This document shows, piece after piece, positions 49,002-58,754 of a stretch of DNA of 64,000 bases. The stretch lies in assembly GCA_044224705.1 (NCBI GenBank), contig JBGAJY010000002.1, forward strand, positions 1 through 64,000, written 5' to 3'. The translations under genes and the position numbers were made by a program. Every line of letters starts with the position of its first letter. Within the stretch, counting starts at the first letter, position 1. Under the pieces are notes generated by a model that was not told where the DNA came from, did not search any database, and saw nothing but the letters and a program-made list of their open reading frames with translations. The stretch is from M3007 sp044224705. GTDB taxonomy: Bacteria; Bacteroidota; Bacteroidia; Chitinophagales; Saprospiraceae.

Positions 49002-49942
49002 ATGTTCTTTCGACCGGTTTTACTGGGAGTACTGCTCCTGAACGCCATCCCTCTTTTTTCCCAAAACCAGATCGCCGATGCCGACGGCAACACCCGCGTA
49101 CAAACCGAAGCCAACCCCAACGAAGACCGCATCCGCTTCAGACTGGGCGGCGTGGAAGTGCTGGTGATGCGCCGCACACCGAGCGGCCTCGTGCTTTTTG
49201 AAAACACCGGAAACGGCGCCAATACCTTTTTAGGAGAAAAAGCCGGCGAGGCCGAGGTGAGCGGCGGCGCCAATGTGTTTGTCGGATTTTTCGCCGGAAA
49301 AGCGAGCTCCGACGGCGGGTTCAACACCTTCGTGGGCGCCCAGGCGGGCATGGCCAACACGACGACGGGCGTTTCAAATACAACCTGCGCGCCGATGCGC
49401 CGGGGCTGGATTTTATTATGGGACTGCAGCCGGTGACCTATCAGTTCGCCTACGACGTAGAACGCCTCTGCGCCGATCAGGGAGTGGCCGTGAACAATCT
49501 CGTGCACGTGCCGGAAAGCCCCGAAGACAATTATTCCCTGGCTTACGGCCAATTGGTGATCCCCTTGGTCCAGGCCGTACAGGAACAGCAGGCGCAGATC
49601 GCCTCACTCCAGGCGGAAGTCGAAACCCTGAAAAAACTGCTGCCGAATGCCCCCGGCGAACCGGCGACCACCCGGCTCTCCACCGGCCGCAACGCCTCGG
49701 TATTCCCCAATCCCGCCACCGACGCACTGAACCTCCGTCTTGCCGGCTTTTTCGGACAAAACGAAATGGTAGCCGTGGTACTGACCGATGCAGCCGGAAG
49801 AGCTGTATTGCGGGAAAAAGTCGACGCGGAAAAACCTTCCGCCATCCTGTTGCCCAAGGACCTGGCCCCCGGCCATTATGCCGTGACCGTGCAGGCCGAA
49901 AACGGCGAACTGCTTTTTTCGGGGCTGATCATGAAACAGTAA
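49002..49942 (+). pseudogene. Frameshifted secreted protein with NTF-G repeats, coiled coil and T9SS domain
   Basis: Two partial frames describe one protein. The first starts at ATG 49002 with signal peptide LLGVLLLNAIPLFSQ and holds repeats such as NTFLGEKAGEAE and NTFVGAQAGMANTTTG. The second reads RFKYNLRADAPGLDFIMGLQ before its ATG at 49418, continues PVTYQFAYDVERL, a coiled coil (QEQQAQIASLQAEVETLKKLL) and a T9SS type A domain. The frame changes near 49370, where the GxTTTG repeats pass directly into the peptidase-S74-like tail. Intact relatives have much more repeat and linker there, so an out-of-frame internal deletion, or collapse of repeats in assembly, is likely. Confidence 0.75.
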
Positions 49943-50019
49943 AAAGAGCCAACCCAGCCGATTTAAATTGATTTTTTCCAATAATTCACTCCACCAGCCT
50001 TGCTATTACCAACTGAACC

Positions 50020-50799
50020 ATGATGAAACAATTCTGCATTATCGCCTTGTTTGCATTCGCCCTGACCTTTGCCGTCAATTCCTGTAAAAAAGACAAAGAA
50101 AACAGCCCCAGGCCCACCGTCATCACCGCCGCCGGCGACATCCTCCCGGCCATGAACGAGTACCGGGCCCTGCTGGGCGCCGACAACGGCGGCGACCCGG
50201 GGACGAAAAGCGCCTCGGGCTATCGCGAATTGAACTGGGACAGCCTGAGCGACGCCGAATCCGCCCCCAACCTGTACGCTCCCGACCTCTTCAACCAGCC
50301 CCTTGCGCCCCGTGCCCGCGGCATCGTGCTGAGCACGCCGGGCACCGGCCTCATGGTCAGCGCGGACAGCAACAACCCAACCGGCACGCCGACTTCTTTT
50401 GGCAATATCAATCCTTCCTACACGTCGATTTTTCCGCCGTTCAGCAGCGAAAGGGTGTTCTCGCCTGTGGGCAGCAACATCGTGGACGTGCGGTTTTTCG
50501 TGCCGGGCTCCGGCACACCCGCCGTGGTGCGCGGATTTGGCGCCGTGTACATCGACGTGGACCGCCAGGAAAACACCGCGTTCGAATATTTCGACATCGA
50601 TGACCGCTCGCTCGGGACATACGCCACGCCGGTGCTGAACGAAGGGCACGTGTTTTTGGGCGTGGCCTTCCCCGAAGCCGTGGTGCACCGCGTCCGCATC
50701 GAATACGGCAACTCAGCCCTCGGCCCCAACGACGGCGGCAATGTGGATGTGGCGGTGATGGACAATTTCATTTTCGGAGAGCCGCAGGCCGCGCAGTAA
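50020..50799 (+). CDS. Hypothetical lipoprotein
   Basis: A 259-residue lipoprotein; the lipobox is FAVNSC with Cys at residue 22. The mature part has a low-complexity start and then a beta-rich domain with VDVRFFVPGSGTPAVVRGFG, EYFDIDDRSLGTYATPVLN and HRVRIEYGNSALGPNDGGN, resembling a jelly-roll or galactose-binding-like fold. It has no catalytic motif. It lies between a broken T9SS protein and another secreted protein, all on the same strand, downstream of the hybrid two-component gene. Confidence 0.75.
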   Translation: MMKQFCIIALFAFALTFAVNSCKKDKENSPRPTVITAAGDILPAMNEYRALLGADNGGDPGTKSASGYRELNWDSLSDAESAPNLYAPDLFNQPLAPRARGIVLSTPGTGLMVSADSNNPTGTPTSFGNINPSYTSIFPPFSSERVFSPVGSNIVDVRFFVPGSGTPAVVRGFGAVYIDVDRQENTAFEYFDIDDRSLGTYATPVLNEGHVFLGVAFPEAVVHRVRIEYGNSALGPNDGGNVDVAVMDNFIFGEPQAAQ

Positions 50800-50846
50800 A
50801 AGCCTTTTTGCGCGGCATATTTTTTAATAAATCAAAAACCGTAACG

Positions 50847-51815
50847 ATGAAAAACATCCTCTTTTTGCTCGCCTTCACTGCGGGCAACCTGCTCCTGCCG
50901 TCCCTGTGCGGGGCCCAAACGCCGACCGACAAACAGGTACAAGCCATCGAAAACCTCATGGCCCCCCAACGCCAGAAGGTGCTCGCCGTACTCGAAGCCG
51001 ACCCGACCGGTCAGTACAAAACCTACAAGGCTGACCTGGAAACAATCGCCAAGGAAAAAGACCCGGCCCGGAAAGAAGAACTCGCCCAAAAACTGGAACG
51101 CGACCACCTGGAATTTATCCGCAAAGCCTACGCAAAGGCCAATATCAACACCGCCGAACTGAGAAAACAGGTAGCTAAAATCCTGGGACACAACAACTTC
51201 CGTTTCGGCGAATTCGCCGACATCCAGATCGATGTCACGCTTCCGGCGGCCGCCCTGCCCGTCCGTTTTGACGAAACCCTGCTGTGCCCTTTTGACGTAC
51301 AGGACGAAAGCGATAACAACATGGTCGCTTCCCAATGCGATGCCGAGGCATTCGACTGCTCCATCGCGGTCGAATCGCTCGCCGAAATCGCCGGCGGCTG
51401 CCGCAGCAAAGCCGACGTGGGCGGCAAGATGGAATTGCCCGAAGGCACGTTCAACAACATCACCGTGGTGACCCAAACGGACATCAGTTACAAGGGCTGG
51501 GCATTTGCAGTAGCAGGCTACGCACAGATCAACGCCAAATTCGGCATTCGTTTTCGCGCACCGGGCGTGGACAAAACAGTGATGACCAAAGAAGTCTTCG
51601 CCATGGCGCCCGTCATCTGGTTCAGTTACGTGCACGGCGATCAGGACAACTTTACTGCGCAGGCCTCTTTTTCCGGCACTTTCAGCGGAGGCGCCAGCAT
51701 CACCGCGCAGGTGCATACGGAGGTTTTTGCCCTTTCCGTGCCCGTGCTGACGATCACCGAAATGGACGCCAACACCCTCAACATCGATTCCATACGGATC
51801 AGCGGATCGAATTAA
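50847..51815 (+). CDS. Hypothetical secreted protein
   Basis: A 322-residue protein with signal peptide FTAGNLLLPSLCGAQ (cleavage near 25). Residues about 30-125 are helical and charged (PQRQKVLAVLEADPTG, KEELAQKLERDHLEFIRKAYA); the rest is beta-rich with several cysteines (LLCPFDVQ, DAEAFDCSIAVESL, IAGGCRS). No family recognised. The ATG at 50847 gives the signal peptide; the frame's upstream extension to 50808 does not. It is followed 38 bp later by the giant HYR protein gene, with which it is likely co-expressed. Confidence 0.75.
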   Translation: MKNILFLLAFTAGNLLLPSLCGAQTPTDKQVQAIENLMAPQRQKVLAVLEADPTGQYKTYKADLETIAKEKDPARKEELAQKLERDHLEFIRKAYAKANINTAELRKQVAKILGHNNFRFGEFADIQIDVTLPAAALPVRFDETLLCPFDVQDESDNNMVASQCDAEAFDCSIAVESLAEIAGGCRSKADVGGKMELPEGTFNNITVVTQTDISYKGWAFAVAGYAQINAKFGIRFRAPGVDKTVMTKEVFAMAPVIWFSYVHGDQDNFTAQASFSGTFSGGASITAQVHTEVFALSVPVLTITEMDANTLNIDSIRISGSN

Positions 51816-51853
51816 TTGACACTAACCACCATTTTTCATCACCGTACGACAAC

Positions 51854-54800
51854 ATGAAAAACATCTTTCTGCTCCTCATATTCAGCCTGTTAGCAACATT
51901 CGCCTACACCCAGGCCGTCGCCTGGGAGCTGAGTGCGCAGCCCGGCGACCAGACTTCCGATCCTGCCACTTTCCAGAGTTCTAATTTCAACAATTGCACC
52001 CTGACGCGCGGCGCCGGCGTGACGGCCACTACGGGCACCGGATCGATGAATTCCTCCGCCTGGTTCAGCGGCTCCGCATCGACCACGCTGGCCGACGCCA
52101 TTGCGGGCAACGACTATTACGAGTTCACGATCAACACGATCAACTGCCTTTTTTTCAACCCCACGACGATCAAGATCGTGCTGCGCAGCTCCGCGACAGG
52201 GCCGAATACAGCCACCCTGCGTTGTAGCTCCGACGGTTTTACGTCCAATATCGGCACCGTGACCGTGACGACAACGTCCACGGCATTCACGTTCAGTGAA
52301 ACCATTTCACCCAATTCCTCGTCGGTGACCTACCGGCTCTACGGCTACGGCGCTGCCGCCGGCGGCGGCACGCCTTCGGCGGGTGGCACGATGCGCATCG
52401 GCAGTTCGGTGGTGGCGTCGGACAACGACCTGGAAGTTTTCGCTACAACGACCTTGCTCACCGTGGCTTCGGTGGCCAATATCACGGTGACGGATGGCGA
52501 TGCGGTGCCGGCCACGACGCTCAGCGCCAACGTGCCCGGGGCCGTCGTCAACTGGTCGCGCAGCGCCGAAAACATCGGCCTGGCGCCCACCAGCGGCACG
52601 GGCAATGTGCCGGCTTTTACGGCTTTCAACCCATCGGGCTCGCCGGTGACCTGCACTTTTACCGTTAGCGCTACGCTAGGCAGCTGCACGAGCGTAAACA
52701 TGACGTTCACCATCACGGTGAATCCGGCGCCCTGCACCATCACGGTTGATTTTTTTGGGAATCCGAGCGCCTGCAACGACAACGGCACGCCCAACGACCC
52801 GACGGACGACTTTTTTACCCAAAATATTCACGCCAGCTTTTTCAACCGCCCCACCACGGGCAGCTTGCAAATCGTACCCGGCGGTGATCAGATCGGCACC
52901 TATTCGATTCCGGTGAACCAGATCATCGGCAACTCGCACACCTTCAATGGGGTGCAATTGAAGGCCGACGGCACGCCGACGAACATTCAGATGAATTTTA
53001 CTGATTTGCCTGCCTGCATCGACGCAGCCACCGGACCGACGGTGCAACCCTGTTCCACTCCGCCGCCATCCTGCGATATTACAAACATCAATTTTTTGGG
53101 AAATCCTTCTGCCTGCAACGACAATGGCACGCCAAATGACCCCACCGATGATTTTTTTACACAGGATTTGCAGGCGATATTTTTCAATCGCCCAACAACC
53201 GGCAGTTTTCAGATACTGCCCGGCGGCGATGAGATCGGCGTTTATTCGATCCCGGTGAACCAGATTATCGGCAATGCACACATTTTCAACAATGTAAAAT
53301 TTAAAGCGGATGGCACACCCACAGTCGTCACAGTGAACTTTACGGACGCCCCTGCCTGCTCTGAGACGAAAACCGGGCCGACGATCCAGCCTTGTTCGGG
53401 CTCTTCCTGTGAAATCATCGGTTATTCCTTCGCCAACATCGATCCCTGCAACGACAATGGCACCGGCAGCGACCCCTCCGACGATTTTTTCACCGTGGAT
53501 GTGGACGTGATTTATTCCAACTCCAACAGCGGCGCGATCATTGTCCTCTCCGGAACGGATGTGGTGATGACCGCCAGTACGGCTGCTGCTATCGGGACGA
53601 ATTTGACCAAAACCCTGACCAATGTGAAACTCCGGGCCGACGGGCAGATCACCGATTTCACCGGCGCCATTCAGAATTCGGGCGGCGTCACGCAGTGCTC
53701 CTTGCCGGGCACGGGGCCCTCGGTGAATTCCTGCTCTTCGGGGCAGGCGAACTGTTCCATCACCGCACTGCAAATGTTAAACCTGGGCTCCTGCGACAAC
53801 AACGGCACGCCCAATGATCCCACGGACGATTTTTTTACCTCTGATATCAAAGTATTTTTTGTCAATCCGCCGACAACCGGGCAACTCACCATAACGGGAT
53901 CCGATGTATTGAGTAATAATACTTTTTCGGCGGCAAACGTCGCGGCAAGTGGAAGCCCGTTTTTTATTTCTAATCTTAAATTTCGGGCAGACGGCCTGCC
54001 TACATCTTTCGTAGCCCAGTTTACGGATGCTCCGGGCTGCAGCGCAGGAACCAATGTGCCTACCAACATAGGGCCTTGCTCCTTCCCGGCGCCGGTGCTG
54101 ACCTGTCCACAGGCTGTAACGGTTTCCTGTACCGAAAACGTGCCCCCGGCAAGCCCTGCCAGCGTTTCCGAAACGCACAGCTGCCCGGGGAACGTCACCA
54201 TTGTCCACCTCGGCGATGCGAACAGCAATGTGGCTTGTATCAACAAATTCACCCTCACCCGCACGTACAAGGCTACTGACCAGTGCGGGCAAACGGCCAC
54301 CTGTTCCCAGACGATCACGGTGAATGATCAAACCCCGCCCACGGTCACCTGCCCGGTCAACGTGACGGTTTCCTGTGCCAATAACGTGCCGCCCGTGGAT
54401 CTGAACGCGCTCGGCGTAACGGACAATTGTGCGGGAGCAATTGGTATCAGCAGGACTCTTTTGAGCGAAACTACCAGCAATCAGACTTGCGTCAATCGTT
54501 TTACCATCACGCGTACCTTCAGGGGCGGCGATGCCTGCGCCAACACAGCCACTTGCACCCAAACCATCACGGTGAACGACCAGACCAAACCCACGCTGAG
54601 TTGCCCTGCGAACGTGACCGTTTCGTGTGCTAATAACGTTCCCGCAGCCAGCATCGCCTCGGTCACCGGCGTGAGCGACAACTGCGGCGGCTCGGTCACG
54701 GTGACCAATTCCCCTGCCGACGTGATCTCCAACCAGACCTGCGCCAACCGCTTTACCCTGACGCGCAGCTACACAGCCACAGACGCCTGCGGCAACTCGT

Positions 54801-57229
54801 CGGGCTGTGTCCAGACCATCACGGTCAACGACCAGACACCGCCTACACTGACCTGCCCGGCCAACCTGACGGTGTCCTGCGCCGAACAGGTGCCGGCCTC
54901 GAACCCAGCCTCCGTAACGGGTCTCAGCGACAACTGCGGCGGCACGGCCACGCCGAGCTTTTTCTCCGACGCCGTCAGTAACCAGACCTGCGCCAACCGC
55001 TTCACCCTGACGCGACAATACCGCGCCACCGACGCCTGCGGAAACACAGCGTCGTGCACCCAGGTGATCACCGTGAACGACCAGACCGCGCCGACCTTCA
55101 CTTCCGTGCCGGCCAACGTGACGGTGGACTGCTATCTCGTGCCGGGCGTGGGCATGGCCACTGCCAGCGACAATTGTACGAGCGGCGCTACGGTCACTTT
55201 CCTCGGTGAGGTGAAAACGCAGGGAATTTGCCCCGTTTTTTACATCCTTACGCGCACTTGGCGCGCTACCGACGTGTGCGGTAACAGCGCGACGGCCAGC
55301 CAGGTCGTCACCGTGACCGACTACAACGCGCCGCAATTCATCGTGCCGCCCCAAAACGCCATCGTGGAATGCGGGCCGGATAACGCGGCGGAATTCCAGG
55401 CTTTTCTCGACAATTTCGGCGGCGCGGTAGTCCAAGACTGCGCGCAGATCACGTACACCCACGAAGACAGCCCGGTGCAGAACAACTCGTACAACTGCGG
55501 CAATACCTTCCGGAAAAACATTCGTTTCATCGCCACCGACGAGTGCGGGAACTCCTCGTTCCGCGACGCCTCCTTTACGGTGGTGGATCAAACACCGCCG
55601 GTGTTCAGCACCCCGCCGCAGGACCTATCGGTCGAATGCCAGTCTGACGACAACGGCGAAAACGCTTTCATTGATTGGTTCGACAGCAATGCCGGGTTGT
55701 TCGTGGAGGATGCCTGCGGCGGCGTTTTTTTGGAAAAATTAATCATCCAGGAAAAAACCGGCTGCGGCGCTACCTGGTCAAAAACAGTTGAATTCCGCGC
55801 CACCGACGAATGTGGCAACCTCTCAAAAACCACGGCCACCTTCGCCGTAGTGGACCATACGCCGCCCACCCTGGAATGCGCGCCCAACGGCAATAACCTG
55901 CTGTCCTGCATAGAAGACCTGCCCGCTGCCGACCCTACTGCGATCAGCGCCTGGGATTGCAGCGGCGTCACCAGGATGCTGAAAGACACCTGGACCGTGG
56001 GCACAGGCTGCCCCGGCTACATGATGACGGTGTTCTACCGCTATGCCGTCACCGACGAGTGCGGCAACGAGTCGCTGTGCGAGCAAACCTTCCAGGTGGA
56101 GGAATCCGAGACGCCCACACTGGTGTGTCCCGACACGATTCAATTGTCTTGCGTGAACGACATCCCTGGCCCGGTGCAACTGTTTGCCTACCTGAAAACG
56201 CAGCTGGCGGGCGCTTGTCCTTCGGGTTTTATCTCGGTGACCATCCTGTCCGACAGCGGCGAGCCGCAAAACGGCGCGACGCACCGCACGTATGCCTTCA
56301 CGGCTAAAACGCACTGCGGTATCGTGACTTCGCCCTGCACGGTCACCTTCCACGCTACGGGCACCTGTAACCAATTGTGCACCGCTTCGCAAAGCGACTG
56401 GGGCGACCCGAACGGCACGGTGGGTGGCATGTCTACCGACGATGCGCTCGCTGCGCTGCTGACGGAATACGGCCCGGTGACGGTGGGCGGCGGTGGCCAC
56501 ACTGTGTCGGCCGCTGATGCGGCCTGCGTTCAGGAAATGTTGTTCGGTAGCGGCGACGGTATTTTCCTGCCGACGGGGCACTACGACTGCCCGCTGCCCG
56601 CGGCGCTGGCCAATCCCGATGGCTCGCTCAACAACCAATTGGCCGCCAACGCGATAGCCCTGCAACTCAACATCTGGTACAATCTCGAATTCAACGACCG
56701 CGACCTCGGTATACAGGACATCCACAACCTGCCGCCCTGTCTGGTCGAATTCGCGCTGCTGAAAGATATGGGCCAGCACAGCACCGTGCAGGACTTGCTC
56801 GACCTCGTCAACCTGTACCTGCAGGGCGCCGCAGGCTACTTCCCGCCCGAATACCCGGACGACCTGAACGTCGCACTCGACAACCTCAACTACTTCAGGG
56901 TGAATTGCACGCTCAACGCGCCTTGTGAGCGCCCGGGACACGCCGTTCAAAAGCGCGATGCAGCCCCTGGTACCGCAGCCACGCTCCGTGTGTTCCCCAA
57001 CCCGAGCACCGGTGCAGTCACGCTGGAATTTTGGGCGGAAAAGGACGAAGAGGTCATGCTGAGCATCGCGGATTTGCGCGGCGTGGTGTCCGAACGGCAT
57101 GTCGAGGCTTCGAAGGGCTGGAACAGCATTGGGCTTTCATTCCTTAACCTGCCGGCGGGCATTTACGGTCTGACGCTTCAAAATGAAACAACCCGGCGCT
57201 CTTTGCGGGTCGTGAAAATGGAGGATTGA
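51854..57229 (+). CDS. Giant secreted HYR-repeat protein with T9SS type A sorting domain
   Basis: A 1791-residue extracellular protein. Signal peptide LLLIFSLLATFAYTQ. An N-terminal beta domain (about 20-290) precedes four ~112-residue repeats (about 296-745) each containing CNDNGTPNDPTDDFFT or a variant. About four HYR-type repeats of 82-84 residues (about 750-1080) follow, each with LTCPANVTVSCANNV, then TDACGN and ITVNDQTPP. More diverged HYR-like modules run to about 1500, then a region of unknown fold. The last ~80 residues (LRVFPNPSTGAVTLEF to VVKMED) are a T9SS type A sorting domain. Probably a surface or matrix protein. Confidence 0.9.
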   Translation: MKNIFLLLIFSLLATFAYTQAVAWELSAQPGDQTSDPATFQSSNFNNCTLTRGAGVTATTGTGSMNSSAWFSGSASTTLADAIAGNDYYEFTINTINCLFFNPTTIKIVLRSSATGPNTATLRCSSDGFTSNIGTVTVTTTSTAFTFSETISPNSSSVTYRLYGYGAAAGGGTPSAGGTMRIGSSVVASDNDLEVFATTTLLTVASVANITVTDGDAVPATTLSANVPGAVVNWSRSAENIGLAPTSGTGNVPAFTAFNPSGSPVTCTFTVSATLGSCTSVNMTFTITVNPAPCTITVDFFGNPSACNDNGTPNDPTDDFFTQNIHASFFNRPTTGSLQIVPGGDQIGTYSIPVNQIIGNSHTFNGVQLKADGTPTNIQMNFTDLPACIDAATGPTVQPCSTPPPSCDITNINFLGNPSACNDNGTPNDPTDDFFTQDLQAIFFNRPTTGSFQILPGGDEIGVYSIPVNQIIGNAHIFNNVKFKADGTPTVVTVNFTDAPACSETKTGPTIQPCSGSSCEIIGYSFANIDPCNDNGTGSDPSDDFFTVDVDVIYSNSNSGAIIVLSGTDVVMTASTAAAIGTNLTKTLTNVKLRADGQITDFTGAIQNSGGVTQCSLPGTGPSVNSCSSGQANCSITALQMLNLGSCDNNGTPNDPTDDFFTSDIKVFFVNPPTTGQLTITGSDVLSNNTFSAANVAASGSPFFISNLKFRADGLPTSFVAQFTDAPGCSAGTNVPTNIGPCSFPAPVLTCPQAVTVSCTENVPPASPASVSETHSCPGNVTIVHLGDANSNVACINKFTLTRTYKATDQCGQTATCSQTITVNDQTPPTVTCPVNVTVSCANNVPPVDLNALGVTDNCAGAIGISRTLLSETTSNQTCVNRFTITRTFRGGDACANTATCTQTITVNDQTKPTLSCPANVTVSCANNVPAASIASVTGVSDNCGGSVTVTNSPADVISNQTCANRFTLTRSYTATDACGNSSGCVQTITVNDQTPPTLTCPANLTVSCAEQVPASNPASVTGLSDNCGGTATPSFFSDAVSNQTCANRFTLTRQYRATDACGNTASCTQVITVNDQTAPTFTSVPANVTVDCYLVPGVGMATASDNCTSGATVTFLGEVKTQGICPVFYILTRTWRATDVCGNSATASQVVTVTDYNAPQFIVPPQNAIVECGPDNAAEFQAFLDNFGGAVVQDCAQITYTHEDSPVQNNSYNCGNTFRKNIRFIATDECGNSSFRDASFTVVDQTPPVFSTPPQDLSVECQSDDNGENAFIDWFDSNAGLFVEDACGGVFLEKLIIQEKTGCGATWSKTVEFRATDECGNLSKTTATFAVVDHTPPTLECAPNGNNLLSCIEDLPAADPTAISAWDCSGVTRMLKDTWTVGTGCPGYMMTVFYRYAVTDECGNESLCEQTFQVEESETPTLVCPDTIQLSCVNDIPGPVQLFAYLKTQLAGACPSGFISVTILSDSGEPQNGATHRTYAFTAKTHCGIVTSPCTVTFHATGTCNQLCTASQSDWGDPNGTVGGMSTDDALAALLTEYGPVTVGGGGHTVSAADAACVQEMLFGSGDGIFLPTGHYDCPLPAALANPDGSLNNQLAANAIALQLNIWYNLEFNDRDLGIQDIHNLPPCLVEFALLKDMGQHSTVQDLLDLVNLYLQGAAGYFPPEYPDDLNVALDNLNYFRVNCTLNAPCERPGHAVQKRDAAPGTAATLRVFPNPSTGAVTLEFWAEKDEEVMLSIADLRGVVSERHVEASKGWNSIGLSFLNLPAGIYGLTLQNETTRRSLRVVKMED
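52737..54090 (+). repeat. Four ~335-bp coding repeats (NDNGT-DPTDDFF domain)
   Basis: Repeats begin about 52737, 53074, 53409 and 53756. Each carries the CNDNG / DPTDDFF motif and a later R-P-T-T-G / N-P-P-T-T-G element. The first two copies are the most alike. Confidence 0.82.
54104..55100 (+). repeat. HYR-type coding repeats of about 249 bp
   Basis: The cysteine codon of the LTCP motif recurs at 54104, 54350, 54602 and 54854, giving 246-252-bp spacing. The copies share the TVSC, TRTY/TRSY and ITVNDQT elements. Confidence 0.82.
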
Positions 57230-57256
57230 CCGAAGACCCGGGTTTGATATGTACTT

Positions 57257-57296
57257 GGGGTCGCGAAGCCTGATCGGTTTCGCGGCCCCTTTTTTC
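57257..57296 (+). terminator. Intrinsic terminator
   Basis: GGGGTCGCGAA pairs with TTCGCGGCCCC (one T-G wobble) in an 11-bp stem around an 11-nt loop, followed by TTTTTT. It ends the HYR-protein transcript. Confidence 0.9.
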
Positions 57297-57358
57297 ATGT
57301 TTTACATCTCCTTTACATCGTTTTGCAAGCGTTTTCAAGGGCTCCGGGCATTGACCGG

Positions 57359-57366
57359 TACTTTTG
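57359..57366 (+). promoter_or_regulatory. Candidate -7 box (TACTTTTG)
   Basis: Exact TAnnTTTG match 34 bp before the TTG start at 57400 and beyond the terminator at 57257-57296. It is the probable promoter of the 57400-59666 cassette. No clear -33 TTTG at usual spacing. Confidence 0.45.
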
Positions 57367-57399
57367 CAGCACTGTTTTTCAAAAAACTATCCAGCTGAC

Positions 57400-57660
57400 T
57401 TGAAGCCGAAAATTTGTTTTCTCCTTGTTTTTCTTTTGAGCGCTTTGTTCCATCCCTGCGTTGGACAGAACCGCTTTACTCATTGTTCCGCCGCTTTCCT
57501 TGACGGGAACACGGGCACGCTTTGGTCTTTTTCAAAAGCAACTTACCGGCAAATCCACATCCGTGATATTCTTGCAAAATGCAAAAAAGGGGATCATATC
57601 GTGCTGCTCACCTCAGACGATGAGTTCGCGCTGCCGCACAACGATATTCTCATCCATTAA
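57400..57660 (+). CDS. Small secreted protein
   Basis: An 86-residue protein starting, by my choice, at TTG 57400, which directly gives the signal peptide LKPKICFLLVFLLSALFHPC with cleavage after CVGQ; an alternative TTG at 57364 adds twelve residues. The mature ~60 residues include AAFLDGNTGTLWSFSKATY and a hydrophilic C-terminus ending HNDILIH. No family recognised. It lies behind its own TACTTTTG box and just before the Asp-box propeller gene (22-bp gap). Confidence 0.5.
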   Translation: MKPKICFLLVFLLSALFHPCVGQNRFTHCSAAFLDGNTGTLWSFSKATYRQIHIRDILAKCKKGDHIVLLTSDDEFALPHNDILIH

Positions 57661-57681
57661 AAAACCCAGGCTTTATCTCCC

Positions 57682-58710
57682 ATGATTCAGAAATTGATCA
57701 TTACCTGCTTTTTGCTTGGCGGACTGTATTGGCCCGATTCACCCAAGCCACCGGAGCCAACAGCGCCAGCACACGTTACCGCGCAGCAAAATGGCGTCGT
57801 TTACCAGTCCCGCGACTTGGGGCTCAGCTGGGCGTCAGCCGAAGCCGGACTCCCGACGGACATGAACGTGAACTACATGGGTGCGCTCGACGGTCGCATA
57901 CTGCTCGGCACCCGAAATTACGGCCTCTATCAAAGTGATGCGAGCGGCGCCAACTGGCGCCCCTCGGCGGACATACCGTTTTTGTGGTTTAAAAAAATTA
58001 CGACGCTTTATGTCGCGGACCGGGAGCTGTATGCCGGTCTGAACGGTGAAGGCCTGTATAAAAGCCTCGACGGCGGAAACGTCTGGCTGTCCATGTCGGA
58101 AAAATTGCCGGAAAAAGCGGTCTGGACCGTTATGAAGCGGGATAACGTGCTGATGGCCGGCACCGACAACGGCATCTTCAAATCGGCCGATGACGGAAAA
58201 ACCTGGCAAAAAGTATGCGCCGAAGGTCCGGTATCCTCGCTGGCCGAACAAGACGGCGTGTGGTTCGGCAGCACCTTACACGGCGTCGTCCGCTCCCGCG
58301 ACGGCGGTGCCAGCTGGGAACGCGTGCTCAGCGACGATCTGGCGCACAAAATTGCCGTCATCGACGGGAAAGTCCTCGTGTTCACCTACGACATAACGGT
58401 CCGCCCCTGGAAGGAGCAACAAGCCAGGCGGCAATATGACATGATCCGCGTGTCGAAGGACCGGGGGAATACCTGGAAAAACCTGGACCGGGGCCTGCCC
58501 GACGGGGATGTCTATGCGATCGTGAAAGCGGGGAAATACTGGATCTGCAGCCACGGCAGCGGTCTTTACCGTTCGGCTGACGAGGGCGCGCACTGGATTC
58601 CGGTCCGTCTTCCGACGGATATGGGGCGTTTCATGGACCTGATTTTTGTAAACGGTGTTATTTACGGCGGCACGGGCACGTTCGGCGTAGCGGGAGGTGG
58701 CGGATGTTAG
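57682..58710 (+). CDS. BNR/Asp-box beta-propeller protein
   Basis: A 342-residue protein with an N-terminal hydrophobic segment (LIITCFLLGGLYW) that may be a signal peptide or anchor. Seven Asp-box motifs are visible: SRDLGLSW, SDASGANW, SLDGGNVW, SADDGKTW, SRDGGASW, SKDRGNTW and SADEGAHW, which suggests a seven-bladed propeller of the sialidase/VPS10/YCF48-type fold. No sialidase catalytic residues are evident. It probably binds a ligand or partner in the periplasm. Its 3' end overlaps the longest possible start of the downstream membrane regulator gene. Confidence 0.8.
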   Translation: MIQKLIITCFLLGGLYWPDSPKPPEPTAPAHVTAQQNGVVYQSRDLGLSWASAEAGLPTDMNVNYMGALDGRILLGTRNYGLYQSDASGANWRPSADIPFLWFKKITTLYVADRELYAGLNGEGLYKSLDGGNVWLSMSEKLPEKAVWTVMKRDNVLMAGTDNGIFKSADDGKTWQKVCAEGPVSSLAEQDGVWFGSTLHGVVRSRDGGASWERVLSDDLAHKIAVIDGKVLVFTYDITVRPWKEQQARRQYDMIRVSKDRGNTWKNLDRGLPDGDVYAIVKAGKYWICSHGSGLYRSADEGAHWIPVRLPTDMGRFMDLIFVNGVIYGGTGTFGVAGGGGC

Positions 58711-58741
58711 CGCCCAGCTTACTTATTTATCGGCGGGGGGT

Positions 58742-58749
58742 TAACTTTG
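58742..58749 (+). promoter_or_regulatory. TAACTTTG box 5 nt before a start codon
   Basis: TAACTTTG matches TAnnTTTG and is followed by TGGTG and the ATG at 58755. This would give a leaderless transcript for the regulator, in addition to read-through from the propeller gene. Confidence 0.4.
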
Positions 58750-58754
58750 TGGTG

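Noticed and set aside
53777..55591. 604-residue open frame on the minus strand
   Set aside because: Antisense shadow of the HYR repeats in the giant protein; its apparent repeats mirror those of the real gene.
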